DNA of 64,000 nt from Pseudomonas putida (lineage in GTDB: Bacteria > Pseudomonadota > Gammaproteobacteria > Pseudomonadales > Pseudomonadaceae): positions 62,001-126,000 of the forward strand of contig NZ_BSKJ01000002.1 of assembly GCF_030159595.1 (NCBI RefSeq), read 5' to 3'. Positions 38,156-47,265 of the stretch are shown here, one piece after another. The first letter of the stretch is position 1; each line of letters opens with the position of its first letter. A program made the translations under genes and the position numbers. The notes under the pieces were generated by a model. The model did not search any database. It saw nothing but the letters and a program-made list of their open reading frames with translations, and was not told the origin of the DNA.

Positions 38156-39691
38156 TTACGATGCTATCAGCACGTCTTGCCGGGCGGGCAGCGGGCGGCT
38201 CAGCAACACGCCAACCACCACCGCAAACAGCAGCGCGGCAACACCCGCGACCTGCAACACGGCCTGGAAGCCCCCCATGAAAGCCTCGCGCGCAAGGGGG
38301 GCTACCGTTTCATGTAAACCAGGCTCGAGCAACGCCAGCGCCGCCTGCAGGTCCCCTGCGGCAACCCGCGCGGCCATCGCCGCAACCTGGCCCGATTGCG
38401 CGGGCGCTACAACAGCCATGGACGCGTGAAGCAACTGCCCGCTGCGGGCGGCCAGCACACCACCGAGCACGCCGATAGCCAGCACGATCGCGCCAAACCG
38501 AGTGGTGGTACTCAGCCCCGATGCCATGCCGGTTCGCTCGCGCGGCACACACGCCATGATGTTCTTCTGCGTATCGCCATTCAGCAGGCCGGCCCCTGCG
38601 CCCAGCACCAGGCTGGCCAAGGCGAATGCCGTGTAACCCCCTTGGTGCGTGGCCCATGCACACAGCAGGTTGCCCGTGCCCACCAGCACAAGGCCCAGTG
38701 CAAATACCTGCGCCGGGCTCATGTGGGCAGCCAGGCGCATACCCAAGCGCGGCGTCAGCAACATGGCGATGGCGAACGGCAACATGCCTGCGCCAGCGGC
38801 CAGGGCCGACAGTTGCAGACCATTCTGCAAGTACAGCGGCAGCAGGGTCATCATTACCTGGGCGCAGGCAGCGTAGGCGAACATGCCCAGCAAGGCGCCA
38901 ACGAAACGCCCGCTACGCATCAGTTGCAGGTCGATCATCGGCCGCGTCTGGCTGCGCTCCACCATGATGAACAGGCCAAACAGGAAGGCGCTGATCAGCA
39001 GTCGGCCGAGGGTTTGCGCGCTGCCCCAACCCACCTGGTTGGCATCGATCATCGCCCAGATCAGGTAGCCCAGGCTGCTGGCGAAGGTCAGGCTGCCCCA
39101 GGGGTCGAGCCGCGCCGCTGCGCTGTCGCGAGATTCCTCGACACTGCGCATGACCATCACCGCCAGCAACGCCACCAACGGCAGGTTGATGTAGAAGATC
39201 CAGCGCCAGCCCAGGGTACTGGCAATCACCCCGCCCAATAGCGGCGCAAAGGTGATGGTGGCCCCCATGCAAGCACCCCAGAAGGCCCAGGCACGCATGC
39301 GTTCTTGTGGTTCATGAAAGCGGTTGCCGATCGCAGCCAGGGCCGAAGTCAGCAGCAACGCGGCACCAATACCTTTGGCGGCCCTGGCCAGGTCGAGGAA
39401 CAGCAGGTTGGGCGCCGCACCGCAGGCCAGCGAAGCGAGGCCGAACAGGGCCAGGCCAAGCAGCAGCATTCGCCGCCGGCCAAAGCGGTCGGCCAGGCTG
39501 CCGGCGGGCAGCAGGCAGGCAGCGAAGGCCAGCAGATAGGCACTGACTACCCATTCGATGTCGGCGAACGAGCCGGACAGGTCACGGGCGATACTGGGCA
39601 GGCTGACGGCGACGATATTGGTGTCGAGGATGATCAGGGCGCAGACCAGGGAGGCGGTGAACAGGGTAAAGCGTGCAGAGGGGGCAGGCAT
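38156..39691 (-). CDS. DHA2-family MFS drug/siderophore exporter
   Basis: 511 residues, about 14 transmembrane helices. Motif A is GSLADRFGRRRMLLLG after TM2; LDTNIVAVSLPSIARDL in TM1 is motif D1 of the QacA/EmrB group; the antiporter motif C text (GACMGATITFAPLLGGVIAS) is in TM5. It is a proton-driven exporter, substrate unknown. Its neighbours suggest a link to siderophore export (receptor downstream, same strand) or control by the divergent LysR gene. Confidence 0.88.
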   Translation of the reverse strand: MPAPSARFTLFTASLVCALIILDTNIVAVSLPSIARDLSGSFADIEWVVSAYLLAFAACLLPAGSLADRFGRRRMLLLGLALFGLASLACGAAPNLLFLDLARAAKGIGAALLLTSALAAIGNRFHEPQERMRAWAFWGACMGATITFAPLLGGVIASTLGWRWIFYINLPLVALLAVMVMRSVEESRDSAAARLDPWGSLTFASSLGYLIWAMIDANQVGWGSAQTLGRLLISAFLFGLFIMVERSQTRPMIDLQLMRSGRFVGALLGMFAYAACAQVMMTLLPLYLQNGLQLSALAAGAGMLPFAIAMLLTPRLGMRLAAHMSPAQVFALGLVLVGTGNLLCAWATHQGGYTAFALASLVLGAGAGLLNGDTQKNIMACVPRERTGMASGLSTTTRFGAIVLAIGVLGGVLAARSGQLLHASMAVVAPAQSGQVAAMAARVAAGDLQAALALLEPGLHETVAPLAREAFMGGFQAVLQVAGVAALLFAVVVGVLLSRPLPARQDVLIAS

Positions 39692-39797
39692 GGCAGGCTC
39701 CAGATGCGGGCTGGTCGCCGCAGCGCCAGCCTTGTAGTGTTGGCCTCACCATAACGCCGCCAACCCCAGGCCTTGTTAGCCCCAGGGGCCTGCGTCA

Positions 39798-39812
39798 TTA
39801 CCCTGTAGGTAA
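39798..39812. promoter_or_regulatory. Candidate LysR-type site before the regulator gene
   Basis: TTACCCTGTAGGTAA, perfect 5-bp arms with a 5-nt centre and the T-N11-A form typical of LysR regulators, ending 5 bp before the LysR ATG and 107 bp from the divergent exporter gene. Confidence 0.4.
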
Positions 39813-39817
39813 CACCC

Positions 39818-40687
39818 ATGGAAATCCGCCATTTCCGCTATTTTCTCTGCGTTGCCCGCCACGGCCATTTCACCCGTGCCGCCGAGCAACTGGGCATCGC
39901 CCCGCCTACCCTCAGCCGGCAGATCCAGGACATGGAGCGCGAGCTGGGCGTGCGCCTGTTCGAACGCAACCAGCGTGAGGTCAACCTGACCGCTGCCGGC
40001 CAGGCCTTGTTGATCGAGGCCGAGCACGCCGTGCGCCAGTTCGACGCCGCACAATTGGGCGCACAACGGGCCGCCCGTGGTGAAAGCGGGCGCATCGAAC
40101 TGGGTTATGTGGCTTCAGCCGCCTACTCTGGCATGCTCCAGCAGCAAGTCGCCCGCTACAGCGAAACCTGCCCCGGCGTGCGCCTGAACATCCGCGAACT
40201 GCCCATGGCCGAATTGCCCGGCATGGTTCGCGATGGCCTGCTCGACCTGGCCTATGTGCGCTCGCCAATGGAGCTGCCGGAAGAGCTTGATGCCATCGCG
40301 TTGCATCAGGAGGGCTTTGTTCTCGCCCTGCCCGCCAGCTCACGCATCAACGAAGTGCCGCAAGTTCCGGCCGCGCGCCTGACCAATGAAACCTTCATCC
40401 TGCCGGAGCAGATTTCCGGTACCCTGGAAGTGGCGGCACAGGGTGGGTTCGTTCCCCGGCTTGGCCCGCAGCCCGGCAGCCTGGTGGCGGTGATTACGCT
40501 GGTATCGCTCGGGCAAGGTATCGCAGTGGTCCCGGAGTCGGTGGTGCAGCGCATCAACCTGCCACAGGTGAATTACCGGCGTATCGTCGATTGCCAAGCC
40601 AGCTCTTGGCTCAGTCTGCTGCACAGGCGTTTCGAAAAAGCACCGGCGGTGAAGCGCTATGTGGAAGGCGTGAAATGCGGTGCATGA
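39818..40687 (+). CDS. LysR-family transcriptional regulator
   Basis: 289 residues. An N-terminal winged helix (HFTRAAEQLGIAPPTLSRQI, then QDMERELGVRLFERN) is followed by a periplasmic-binding-protein-like effector domain from about 90. Divergent from the DHA2 exporter gene, which it probably controls; ligand unknown. The short distance of a T-N11-A motif to its own ATG is consistent with autoregulation. Confidence 0.9.
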   Translation: MEIRHFRYFLCVARHGHFTRAAEQLGIAPPTLSRQIQDMERELGVRLFERNQREVNLTAAGQALLIEAEHAVRQFDAAQLGAQRAARGESGRIELGYVASAAYSGMLQQQVARYSETCPGVRLNIRELPMAELPGMVRDGLLDLAYVRSPMELPEELDAIALHQEGFVLALPASSRINEVPQVPAARLTNETFILPEQISGTLEVAAQGGFVPRLGPQPGSLVAVITLVSLGQGIAVVPESVVQRINLPQVNYRRIVDCQASSWLSLLHRRFEKAPAVKRYVEGVKCGA

Positions 40688-40694
40688 TCGATGC

Positions 40695-41735
40695 TCAGGT
40701 GTCCTCTTGCGCGGTAGCGCCCAAGGCATAGAACTCATGCAATTTGGCTTGCAGCAGCGCCTTGTCCGGCAGGCGCGTTTGATACTCTGCAATCAATGCT
40801 GGAGACAAACTGCGATTCAGCGCGTACTCGACCACCTCGTCGTCCCTGCTGGCGCATAGCAACACGCCGATGGCGGGGTTTTCATGAGGCTTGCGCTCGT
40901 TGCGATCCAGTGCCTCCAGATAGAAATCGAGCTTGCCAAGGTACTCAGGTTCGAAGCGGCCTACTTTCAGTTCTATCGCTACCAGACAGTTGAGGCCACG
41001 GTGGAAGAACAGCAGGTCAAGTGCGAAATCACGGCCGCCGACCTGGAGCAGGTATTGAGAGCCGACAAAACAGAAGTCCCGGCCTAATTCGATCAGGAAC
41101 TGTTTAAGCCGATCCATCAATGCACCTTGCAGATCCGCTTCGGCATGGCCACCCGGGAGACCGAGGAACTCGACCATGTAGGCGTCTCGAAACACATCCA
41201 TGGCAGCTGGATAATTTTGCTTCAGGCTTTCTGACACCTTTGCCGGGCTTGCGACGGTCCGCTCGAAAAGCGAAGCCTTGAATTGCCTTTCCAATTCGCG
41301 GCTGGACCATTTTTCCTGGATAGCTAAACGCAGGTAAAACGCTCGCTCCTCTGGCAATTTGCTCAAGGTCAGAATGGTCAGGTTATGTGTCCAAGGCAAT
41401 TGTGTCAGCAGTGCTGACACTTTCTCATCACCTCGATACGCCTCATAAAATTGCCGCATACGGAAAAGGTTTCGCTTGGTAAACCCACGCAACCCCGGCT
41501 GCGTTTCAGCAAGGTGAGTCGCCAGCTGACTGACCACCGAATCCCCCCATTCAGCCTTCTCCAGCTTGCGACTGATGTAGGCCCCCACCTGCCAGTACAA
41601 TTCGATCAACTGGGTGTTGACCGCCTGCACCGCACGTTGCCTCGCGTCCCTAATTAACCCGAGCACTTCCTCGAACCGGTCATCCTTGACCGAAGGAAGG
41701 GTCGCCGACGCTTGGGATTGTTGTTCTGCGCTCAT
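40695..41735 (-). CDS. YhcG-family PD-(D/E)XK nuclease protein (DUF1016)
   Basis: 346 residues. The N-terminal half is the DUF1016_N helical domain (NTQLIELYWQVGAYISRKLE, GLRGFTKRNLFRMRQFYEAY). The C-terminal half is the PDDEXK nuclease-like domain (YLLQVGGRDFALDLLFFHRG, then CLVAIELKVGRFEPEYLGKL: D, ELK core). Members resemble transposon- and R-M-associated nucleases; the function of stand-alone copies is unresolved. It is convergent with the LysR gene, 7 bp apart, and looks like a separately acquired accessory gene. Confidence 0.87.
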   Translation of the reverse strand: MSAEQQSQASATLPSVKDDRFEEVLGLIRDARQRAVQAVNTQLIELYWQVGAYISRKLEKAEWGDSVVSQLATHLAETQPGLRGFTKRNLFRMRQFYEAYRGDEKVSALLTQLPWTHNLTILTLSKLPEERAFYLRLAIQEKWSSRELERQFKASLFERTVASPAKVSESLKQNYPAAMDVFRDAYMVEFLGLPGGHAEADLQGALMDRLKQFLIELGRDFCFVGSQYLLQVGGRDFALDLLFFHRGLNCLVAIELKVGRFEPEYLGKLDFYLEALDRNERKPHENPAIGVLLCASRDDEVVEYALNRSLSPALIAEYQTRLPDKALLQAKLHEFYALGATAQEDT

Positions 41736-41819
41736 GCCTCGACTCCCTTTTTGAATTCGACAGGAAGTCTACGCCTGGTAAGCCGCCTTCCAACCGCTGG
41801 CGGCGCCAAACAAGTGTTT

Positions 41820-41856
41820 CAAAAAAACAAAGGGCACCCATCCACTGGTGCCCTTT
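41820..41856 (-). terminator. Terminator of the amino-acid permease gene
   Basis: AAAGGGCACC (41829-41838) pairs with GGTGCCCTTT (41847-41856) around an 8-nt loop. On the minus strand the stem is followed by G and seven T (complement of 41821-41828). Confidence 0.85.
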
Positions 41857-41879
41857 GCCCTACCGCCAGGTGAACTCAA

Positions 41880-43271
41880 TCACCCCATCGAACGCGCCCC
41901 CACCGGTTGCGCATGGCCGCGCGAAGTCACGATCCCCAGGAAGGAAATCACGATCGCCAGGCCCAATGTCGAACTCACTTCCGCCCGGTGCTCGGGCGTG
42001 TACATCATCACCGCCAGCGCCCCGGCGATGAAGATGATCACCGCCCAGGTCAGGTACGGGAACAGCCACATACGGAACTTCAGCTCGGTGTTCTCCCGCT
42101 CCAGGCGGCGGCGCATGCGCAGCTGCGAAATGGCGATGACCATGTACACCAGCAGGGCAATGGCGCCAGAGCTGGCCAGCAGGAACTCGAACACGCCCTT
42201 CGGCGCGAAGTAGTTGAGGATGGCGATGGCCGCGCCGATCAGGGTGCTGCCAAACACTGCAGCGCGCGGTACGCCAACCTTGGAGGTCTTGTTGAGGAAG
42301 GCCGGGGCGTCACCGCGCTTGGCCAGCGAATACATCATCCGCGAAGCAATGTAGATCGACGAGTTCATGCAGCTGGTCACGGCCACCAGCACCACTAGGT
42401 CGACCATGAACGCTGCGTTGGGGATGTTCATGATTTCCAGCGCACGCTGGTACGAGCCCACCACGGCCAGTTGCGGATCGTTCCACGGCACCACCGAGAT
42501 GATCACGAAGATCGACAGGATGTAGAAGGTGCTGATACGCCAGATCACCGAGCGGGTGGCTTTGGCGATGTTGCGCGACGGGTCGCTGGACTCGGAAGCG
42601 GCGATAGTCACCGCCTCGGTGCCGATGAAGCTGAACATCACGGTGATGAACGCGCCCACCACTGCCGACCAGCCCTTCGGCGCAAAGCCGCCGTGCTCGG
42701 CCATCAGGCTGCTCAGGCCGCTGACCTCGCGGTTGGGCAACCAGCCCATCAGCGCGGCAAAGCCCAGGCCGATGAAACCCAGAATGGCTGTCACCTTGAG
42801 GATGGCGAACCAGAACTCGAACTCACCGTACTTGGCCACGCTGAACAGGTTGGTGCAGGCCAGCAGCAGCACCGAGGCCAGGGCGAAGATCCAGCTGTCC
42901 ACCTGTGGGAACCAGGCGTTCAGCACATGCCCGGCAGCCAGCGCTTCGATTGGGATTACCAACACCCAGAACCACCAGTACAACCAGCCGATGGTGTAGC
43001 CGGCCCAACGGCCGATGGCCTGGTCGGCATAGGTGGAAAACGATCCGGTGTCAGGGTGTGCCACGGCCATTTCGCCGAGCATGCGCATGACCAGCACCAC
43101 CAGGGTTCCGGCCACGAAATAAGAAACTATGGTAGCTGGCCCGGCCGCCGCGATGGCATGACCAGAACCTACGAAGAGTCCGGCGCCGATAATGCCGGCG
43201 ATGGACAGCATCGTTACATGACGAGGCTTGAAACCTTGTGCAAGGTTGCCATCAGATCCCACGGTGTTCAT
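41880..43271 (-). CDS. gabP: Amino-acid permease, GabP-like (APC superfamily)
   Basis: 463 residues, 12 transmembrane helices. It begins with GFKPRHVTMLSIAGIIGAGL, including the GxIGxGLF substrate-backbone motif, and has the AAT-family SFIGTEAVTIAASESSDPSR loop. This group transports GABA or other small amino acids with protons. GabP assignment is by overall resemblance; no gab catabolic genes lie nearby, so another amino acid is possible. It has its own terminator and a long upstream region. Confidence 0.8.
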   Translation of the reverse strand: MNTVGSDGNLAQGFKPRHVTMLSIAGIIGAGLFVGSGHAIAAAGPATIVSYFVAGTLVVLVMRMLGEMAVAHPDTGSFSTYADQAIGRWAGYTIGWLYWWFWVLVIPIEALAAGHVLNAWFPQVDSWIFALASVLLLACTNLFSVAKYGEFEFWFAILKVTAILGFIGLGFAALMGWLPNREVSGLSSLMAEHGGFAPKGWSAVVGAFITVMFSFIGTEAVTIAASESSDPSRNIAKATRSVIWRISTFYILSIFVIISVVPWNDPQLAVVGSYQRALEIMNIPNAAFMVDLVVLVAVTSCMNSSIYIASRMMYSLAKRGDAPAFLNKTSKVGVPRAAVFGSTLIGAAIAILNYFAPKGVFEFLLASSGAIALLVYMVIAISQLRMRRRLERENTELKFRMWLFPYLTWAVIIFIAGALAVMMYTPEHRAEVSSTLGLAIVISFLGIVTSRGHAQPVGARSMG

Positions 43272-43590
43272 TGATGTTGTTCTCTTTTTGCTGACACAAG
43301 GATGGACGGGCAGGCGTAGGCGAAAATATCTCCTTTCAAATCAATAAGTCGACAGGTTGCTCGCGCGCTGTTGTTGATCTTTGGCACGCATCACAGAGCA
43401 AGGTGTCATTGCGGTTCGGGCTTCATTTAAGCCCCGTAAGGCTGTGGGAAATTACACGAGAACGCCCCGGAACTGTTCGATCACGACAGGGCAATTCCAT
43501 TAACGCCAGATGTCGCGAATGGCATGCCCGATCGCGCCATCGGGCCGTCTGAAGCTTTTGTTTTTCATTCGGATGTGTATCGCCTGTACT
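43272..43590. other. Gene-free promoter region of the permease
   Basis: About 320 bp with no coding signal. AT-rich next to the permease start (expected promoter region, TTTCAAATCAATAAG). Nothing else recognised before the REPIN. Confidence 0.4.
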
Positions 43591-43683
43591 GGCCTCTTCG
43601 CGGGTAAACCCGCTCCCACAGGGACCGCACAATCTGCAAGCCTGTGGTGAACCTGTGGGAGCGGGTTTACCCGCGAAGAGGCC
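43591..43683. repeat. REPIN: inverted pair of REP sequences
   Basis: Two perfect 32-bp inverted copies (43591-43622 and 43652-43683) around a 29-bp spacer. Each has the CTCTTCGCGGG and CCCACAGG elements. This is the mobile doublet form of the P. putida REP family. Confidence 0.92.
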
Positions 43684-43715
43684 CGCACAGGCAAAAAACC
43701 TCTTGGCCCAGATAC

Positions 43716-43739
43716 AAAAAAGCCCCGGTCTCCCGGGGC
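43716..43739 (-). terminator. Terminator of the MFS gene at 43761
   Basis: CCGGGGC/GCCCCGG hairpin (43722-43728 with 43733-43739), followed on the minus strand by a T6 run (complement of 43716-43721). Confidence 0.85.
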
Positions 43740-43760
43740 CTCTGTTGCCAAGGCGTCTGC

Positions 43761-45104
43761 CTACGCCTGCCCGGTGCGCTCGAAGCGTCGGGCCAGCAAC
43801 AGGTAAGCGAGGATCCCCAGCACGCCATGGGCGGCCACGAACCAGAGTGCGTTATGGAACGAGCCGGTGCTGGCCACCACATAGCCGATCACCAGCGGGG
43901 TGACGATACCGGCGACGTTGCCAATGCCATTGAACACACCGCCGCACAGGCCGACCATCTTCTTCGGCGCTACATCCGACAGCACCGCCCACCCCACCGC
44001 TGCCAGGCCCTTGCCGAAGAAGGCCAGGGTCATCATGGCAATCACCGCCGCGTTGCTGTCCATGTAGTTGGCCAGCACCAGGCTGGTGGACAGCGCCATG
44101 CCGATGATGAACGGGGTCTTGCGCGCCCTGGACGGATGCACACCACGGCGGATCAGCCAATCGGAGACGAACCCGCCGAGGATGCCACCCGTGAAGCCAC
44201 AGATGGCGGGCAACGCGGCCACCCAGCCAGCCTCCATGATGGTCATGCCACGGCCCTTGATCAGGTAGATCGGGAACCAGGTGATGAAGAAGTAGGTCAG
44301 CGCCGTGATGCAGTACTGGCCCAGGTACACCGCCCACAGGTTGCGGCTGGTGAACAGTTGCATCACTTCGGCACGGGTCGGTTTGCTTTGGGTCGCCTTG
44401 CGTTCTTTTTCCAGATCGACCAGCGCACCGCCTTCACGCATGTATTCCAGCTCTTCGCGGCTCAAGCCTGGCGCACTGTGCGGCTCGTGATACAGGCGGA
44501 ACCACACCACGCTCAGTACCAGCCCCAACACACCCATCCAGATGAACACCTGCTCCCAACTCAGCGTATGGGTCATCCACGCCATCAGCGGGGCGAACAC
44601 CACCACGGCCATATACTGCGCCGAGTTGAACAGGGCCGAAGCGGTACCACGCTCACGGGTGGGGAACCAGCAACTGACGATGCGTGAGTTGGCCGGGAAC
44701 GCAGGCGACTCCACCAGGCCCAGCATGAAGCGCATGGAAAACAGCGCCACCGCAGCGGACACACCGGCCAGGCCCATCCAGCCTACAGTCCCTTGCAACA
44801 GCGTGAACAGCGACCAGAGGATCAGGCTGATGCCGTACACGCGGCGGGCACCGAAGCGGTCGAGCAGCCAACCGCCGGGCACCTGGCCCAAGGCGTAGGC
44901 CCAGGCAAAAGCGGAGAAGATCATGCCCAGCATGACGGGGTCCAGGCCGAGGTCCTTGAGCACCTCCGTGCCGGTGATCGACAGGGTAGCGCGGTCGGCG
45001 TAGTTGATAACGGTGATGACGAAGATCAGCGCCAGGACCAGGAAGCGATGGCGACCGATCCCGGCCACGGCCTGCGGTGCGGCGACGGCGGATTTGCTGT
45101 TCAT
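43761..45104 (-). CDS. MFS transporter of the glucarate/galactarate type (ACS family)
   Basis: 447 residues, 12 transmembrane helices of the anion:cation symporter family. VITVINYADRATLSITG in TM1, GGWLLDRFGARRVYGISL (motif A) and LGLVESPAFPANSRIVSCWFP are the text shared with GudP/GarP-type sugar-acid importers. It lies 114 bp downstream of the 2-hydroxyacid dehydrogenase on the same strand, with a short REP between. Likely imports an aldarate or aldonate; exact substrate unknown. Confidence 0.85.
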   Translation of the reverse strand: MNSKSAVAAPQAVAGIGRHRFLVLALIFVITVINYADRATLSITGTEVLKDLGLDPVMLGMIFSAFAWAYALGQVPGGWLLDRFGARRVYGISLILWSLFTLLQGTVGWMGLAGVSAAVALFSMRFMLGLVESPAFPANSRIVSCWFPTRERGTASALFNSAQYMAVVVFAPLMAWMTHTLSWEQVFIWMGVLGLVLSVVWFRLYHEPHSAPGLSREELEYMREGGALVDLEKERKATQSKPTRAEVMQLFTSRNLWAVYLGQYCITALTYFFITWFPIYLIKGRGMTIMEAGWVAALPAICGFTGGILGGFVSDWLIRRGVHPSRARKTPFIIGMALSTSLVLANYMDSNAAVIAMMTLAFFGKGLAAVGWAVLSDVAPKKMVGLCGGVFNGIGNVAGIVTPLVIGYVVASTGSFHNALWFVAAHGVLGILAYLLLARRFERTGQA

Positions 45105-45186
45105 GTGGACCCTCTTGCTTCTCGATGGAAGCGATTGTTCTTGTGAAGAGAAGGTGTGGCCCTTGGGCCTTTGTGTTGCTTGTACC

Positions 45187-45218
45187 GGCCTCTTCGCGGG
45201 TGAACCCGCGAAAGGGCC
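45187..45218. repeat. REP element between dehydrogenase and transporter
   Basis: Imperfect palindrome GGCCTCTTCGCGGG / CCCGCGAAAGGGCC, ending directly at the dehydrogenase stop codon; one degenerate copy of the REP family. Confidence 0.7.
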
Positions 45219-46169
45219 CTAGCGGTCAACCACACGATTCGGCGGTAACTCACCCTGAAAACAGGCTTCGAGGTTGCGCAAAACCATGCGCCCCATCTCC
45301 AGCCGCGTCTGCAACGTGGCGCTGCCCCGGTGCGGCTGCAGGCTGACCTGGTTCAGGTCCCACAAGGCCGGCGGCACATGCGGCTCATCGACGAACACGT
45401 CCAGCCCGGCACCGGCGATACGCTGCTCGCGCAACGCCTCGACCAGCGCGTCTTCATCCACCAACTTGCCGCGCGCCACGTTGATCAGGTAGCCATTCGG
45501 CCCCAGTGCCTCCAGCACCTCGGCCGTTACCAACACCTGCCCACCATCGGCGGCAGCGGCGATCACCAGCACGTCTACCGACCGCGCCAACTCGACCAGG
45601 TCAGCTTCATAGCGGTAGCCCGTTTCCGGCTGTTCACGCCGCCCGTTGTAAGCAATGCACATGTCAAATGCCGCCGCACGCCGGGCGATCGCCTTGCCCA
45701 CCTGGCCAAGCCCGACAATGCCCAGCTCGATACCACTGACCCGCCGCGCCAGCGGCAGGTCGACCTTGCCCCACAAGCCATCGCGCACCAGCCGTTCGCC
45801 CTCGCCCAAACGGCGCAAGGTGTTGATGACCAGGCCCATCGCCAGGTCAGCCACATCGGCGGTGAGCACACCTGGCGTTGTGGTGACATGGATGCTGCGG
45901 CTGGCTGCATGGCGAAGGTCCACGGCGTCGGTGCCGATGCCGCTGATGGCGATGATCTCCAGCGCGGGCAGCTGATCCATCAGCGCATTGGACAGCCCTT
46001 TGGCACCGCCAGTGACCACACCGCGAATACGTGGGCCAACGTCGTTGATCAGCTGTTGCGGGTCACGCTGTTGATACAGTCGATGCACCTGATAAGCGCT
46101 GACCAGCTGGGCATCGATGGCCTCGGGGACTGGCTGGGTCAGCAGCACTTCGATGGCGTTTTCGTTCAT
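45219..46169 (-). CDS. D-2-hydroxyacid dehydrogenase (GhrB/2-ketoaldonate reductase-like)
   Basis: 316 residues. NAD(P)-binding GIVGLGQVGKAIARRAAAF (GxGxxG), substrate loop ISGIGTDAVDL, catalytic Arg in INVARGKLVDEDAL, Glu in DVFVDEPHVP, and His in LQPHRGSAT. The family reduces glyoxylate, hydroxypyruvate or 2-ketoaldonates. Between a sugar-acid importer and a divergent LysR gene, a 2-ketoaldonate or related role is likely. Starts at 46178 and 46196 are alternatives to the ATG chosen here. Confidence 0.87.
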   Translation of the reverse strand: MNENAIEVLLTQPVPEAIDAQLVSAYQVHRLYQQRDPQQLINDVGPRIRGVVTGGAKGLSNALMDQLPALEIIAISGIGTDAVDLRHAASRSIHVTTTPGVLTADVADLAMGLVINTLRRLGEGERLVRDGLWGKVDLPLARRVSGIELGIVGLGQVGKAIARRAAAFDMCIAYNGRREQPETGYRYEADLVELARSVDVLVIAAAADGGQVLVTAEVLEALGPNGYLINVARGKLVDEDALVEALREQRIAGAGLDVFVDEPHVPPALWDLNQVSLQPHRGSATLQTRLEMGRMVLRNLEACFQGELPPNRVVDR

Positions 46170-46220
46170 GTTGAGCATCCGGCAGTTCAAGGACATGACT
46201 CGATGCTAGGCCCCCAATTG

Positions 46221-46246
46221 ATACAGGTCTAATATAGATACTGGAT
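46221..46246. promoter_or_regulatory. Candidate LysR-type site in the divergent promoter
   Basis: TCTAATATAGA palindrome within a longer imperfect dyad (ATACAGG...CTGGAT), midway between the dehydrogenase and LysR genes. Position and symmetry fit a LysR binding site. Confidence 0.35.
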
Positions 46247-46268
46247 CGAATAATTCAGGAATTGAATC

Positions 46269-47156
46269 ATGGAGCTGCACCAGTTGCGCTGCTTCGTGGC
46301 CGTTGCCGAAGAGCTGCATTTCGGCCGCGCCGCCACCCGCCTGCACATGACCCAACCGCCCTTGAGCCGTCAGATACAACTGCTCGAACATTCCTTGGGT
46401 GTACTGCTGCTTGAGCGTAACAACCGCCAGGCGCGGCTGACCCTGGCAGGCCAGAGCTTCCTTGAAGACGCCCGGCGCATCCTGCAAATCGCCGACTCGG
46501 CCAGCCACTCGGCACGGCGCATCGCCCATGGCGAAGCAGGCCGGCTGACCCTGGGCTTCACGGCGGTGGGGGCCTACAGCATGATCCCGCGCTTGCTGGT
46601 GCATGCCGGACAGACGCTGCCGGATATCGAACTGGTACTCAGCGAGCGGGTTTCCAGTACCCAGGTGCATGACCTGGAAGCCGGCCTGATCGATGTCGGT
46701 CTGGTGCGCCAGGTGCTGCCCAGTGCGCGCGTGGAGTACCTGCCGATTCACCATGAACCCTTCGTCGCCGCCCTGCCAGCCGGGCATGCACTGGCATCGC
46801 GCGAGCGGATCAGGCCGAGCGACTTCGATGGACAGCCGTTCGTGATGTACAGCGCCAACGAAGGGCGCTACTTCCATGACCGCATCGCCAACCTGTTTGC
46901 ACGGCATGAAGTGCAGCCGAGGTACCTGCATCAGCTGGGGCAGACCCATTCGATTCTGGGCCTGGTCAATGTCGGGCTGGGGTGTGCGGTGGTCCCGGCT
47001 TCGGCGCAGGCGCTGCGCCTGGAGCAGGTGGTGTTCAGGCCGCTGGTGGGGATGGAGCAGCAGGCGGAGATTTTCCTGGCGTATTGCCGAGACAATCCCA
47101 ACCCGGTGCTGGGGGCATTTGTAGAGATGGCGCGGGCCTTCTTTGAAGCAGGATAA
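46269..47156 (+). CDS. LysR-family transcriptional regulator
   Basis: 295 residues. The winged helix ELHFGRAATRLHMTQPPLSR, then QIQLLEHSLGVLLLERN, belongs to the BenM/CatM-like subgroup, followed by an effector domain from about 90. It is divergent from the dehydrogenase/MFS pair and most likely regulates it. A REPIN separates it from the convergent gudD. Confidence 0.9.
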   Translation: MELHQLRCFVAVAEELHFGRAATRLHMTQPPLSRQIQLLEHSLGVLLLERNNRQARLTLAGQSFLEDARRILQIADSASHSARRIAHGEAGRLTLGFTAVGAYSMIPRLLVHAGQTLPDIELVLSERVSSTQVHDLEAGLIDVGLVRQVLPSARVEYLPIHHEPFVAALPAGHALASRERIRPSDFDGQPFVMYSANEGRYFHDRIANLFARHEVQPRYLHQLGQTHSILGLVNVGLGCAVVPASAQALRLEQVVFRPLVGMEQQAEIFLAYCRDNPNPVLGAFVEMARAFFEAG

Positions 47157-47164
47157 AAGGTGAT

Positions 47165-47258
47165 GGCCTCTTCGCGGGCAAGCCCGCTCCCACAGGTACT
47201 GCGCTAGGCCTCAGGCCTGCATCAATCCTGTGGGAGCGGGCTTGCCCGCGAAGAGGCC
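47165..47258. repeat. REPIN between LysR gene and gudD
   Basis: Two perfect 32-bp inverted copies (47165-47196 and 47227-47258) around a 30-bp spacer, of the same family as the doublet at 43591. It lies in the gap between convergent genes. Confidence 0.92.
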
Positions 47259-47265
47259 GGCAGCT

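Noticed and set aside
40695..41735. YhcG-type nuclease as the missing effector of the ZorAB-like operon
   Set aside because: It is more than 5 kb away, separated by a TonB receptor, exporter and LysR gene, and has its own context.
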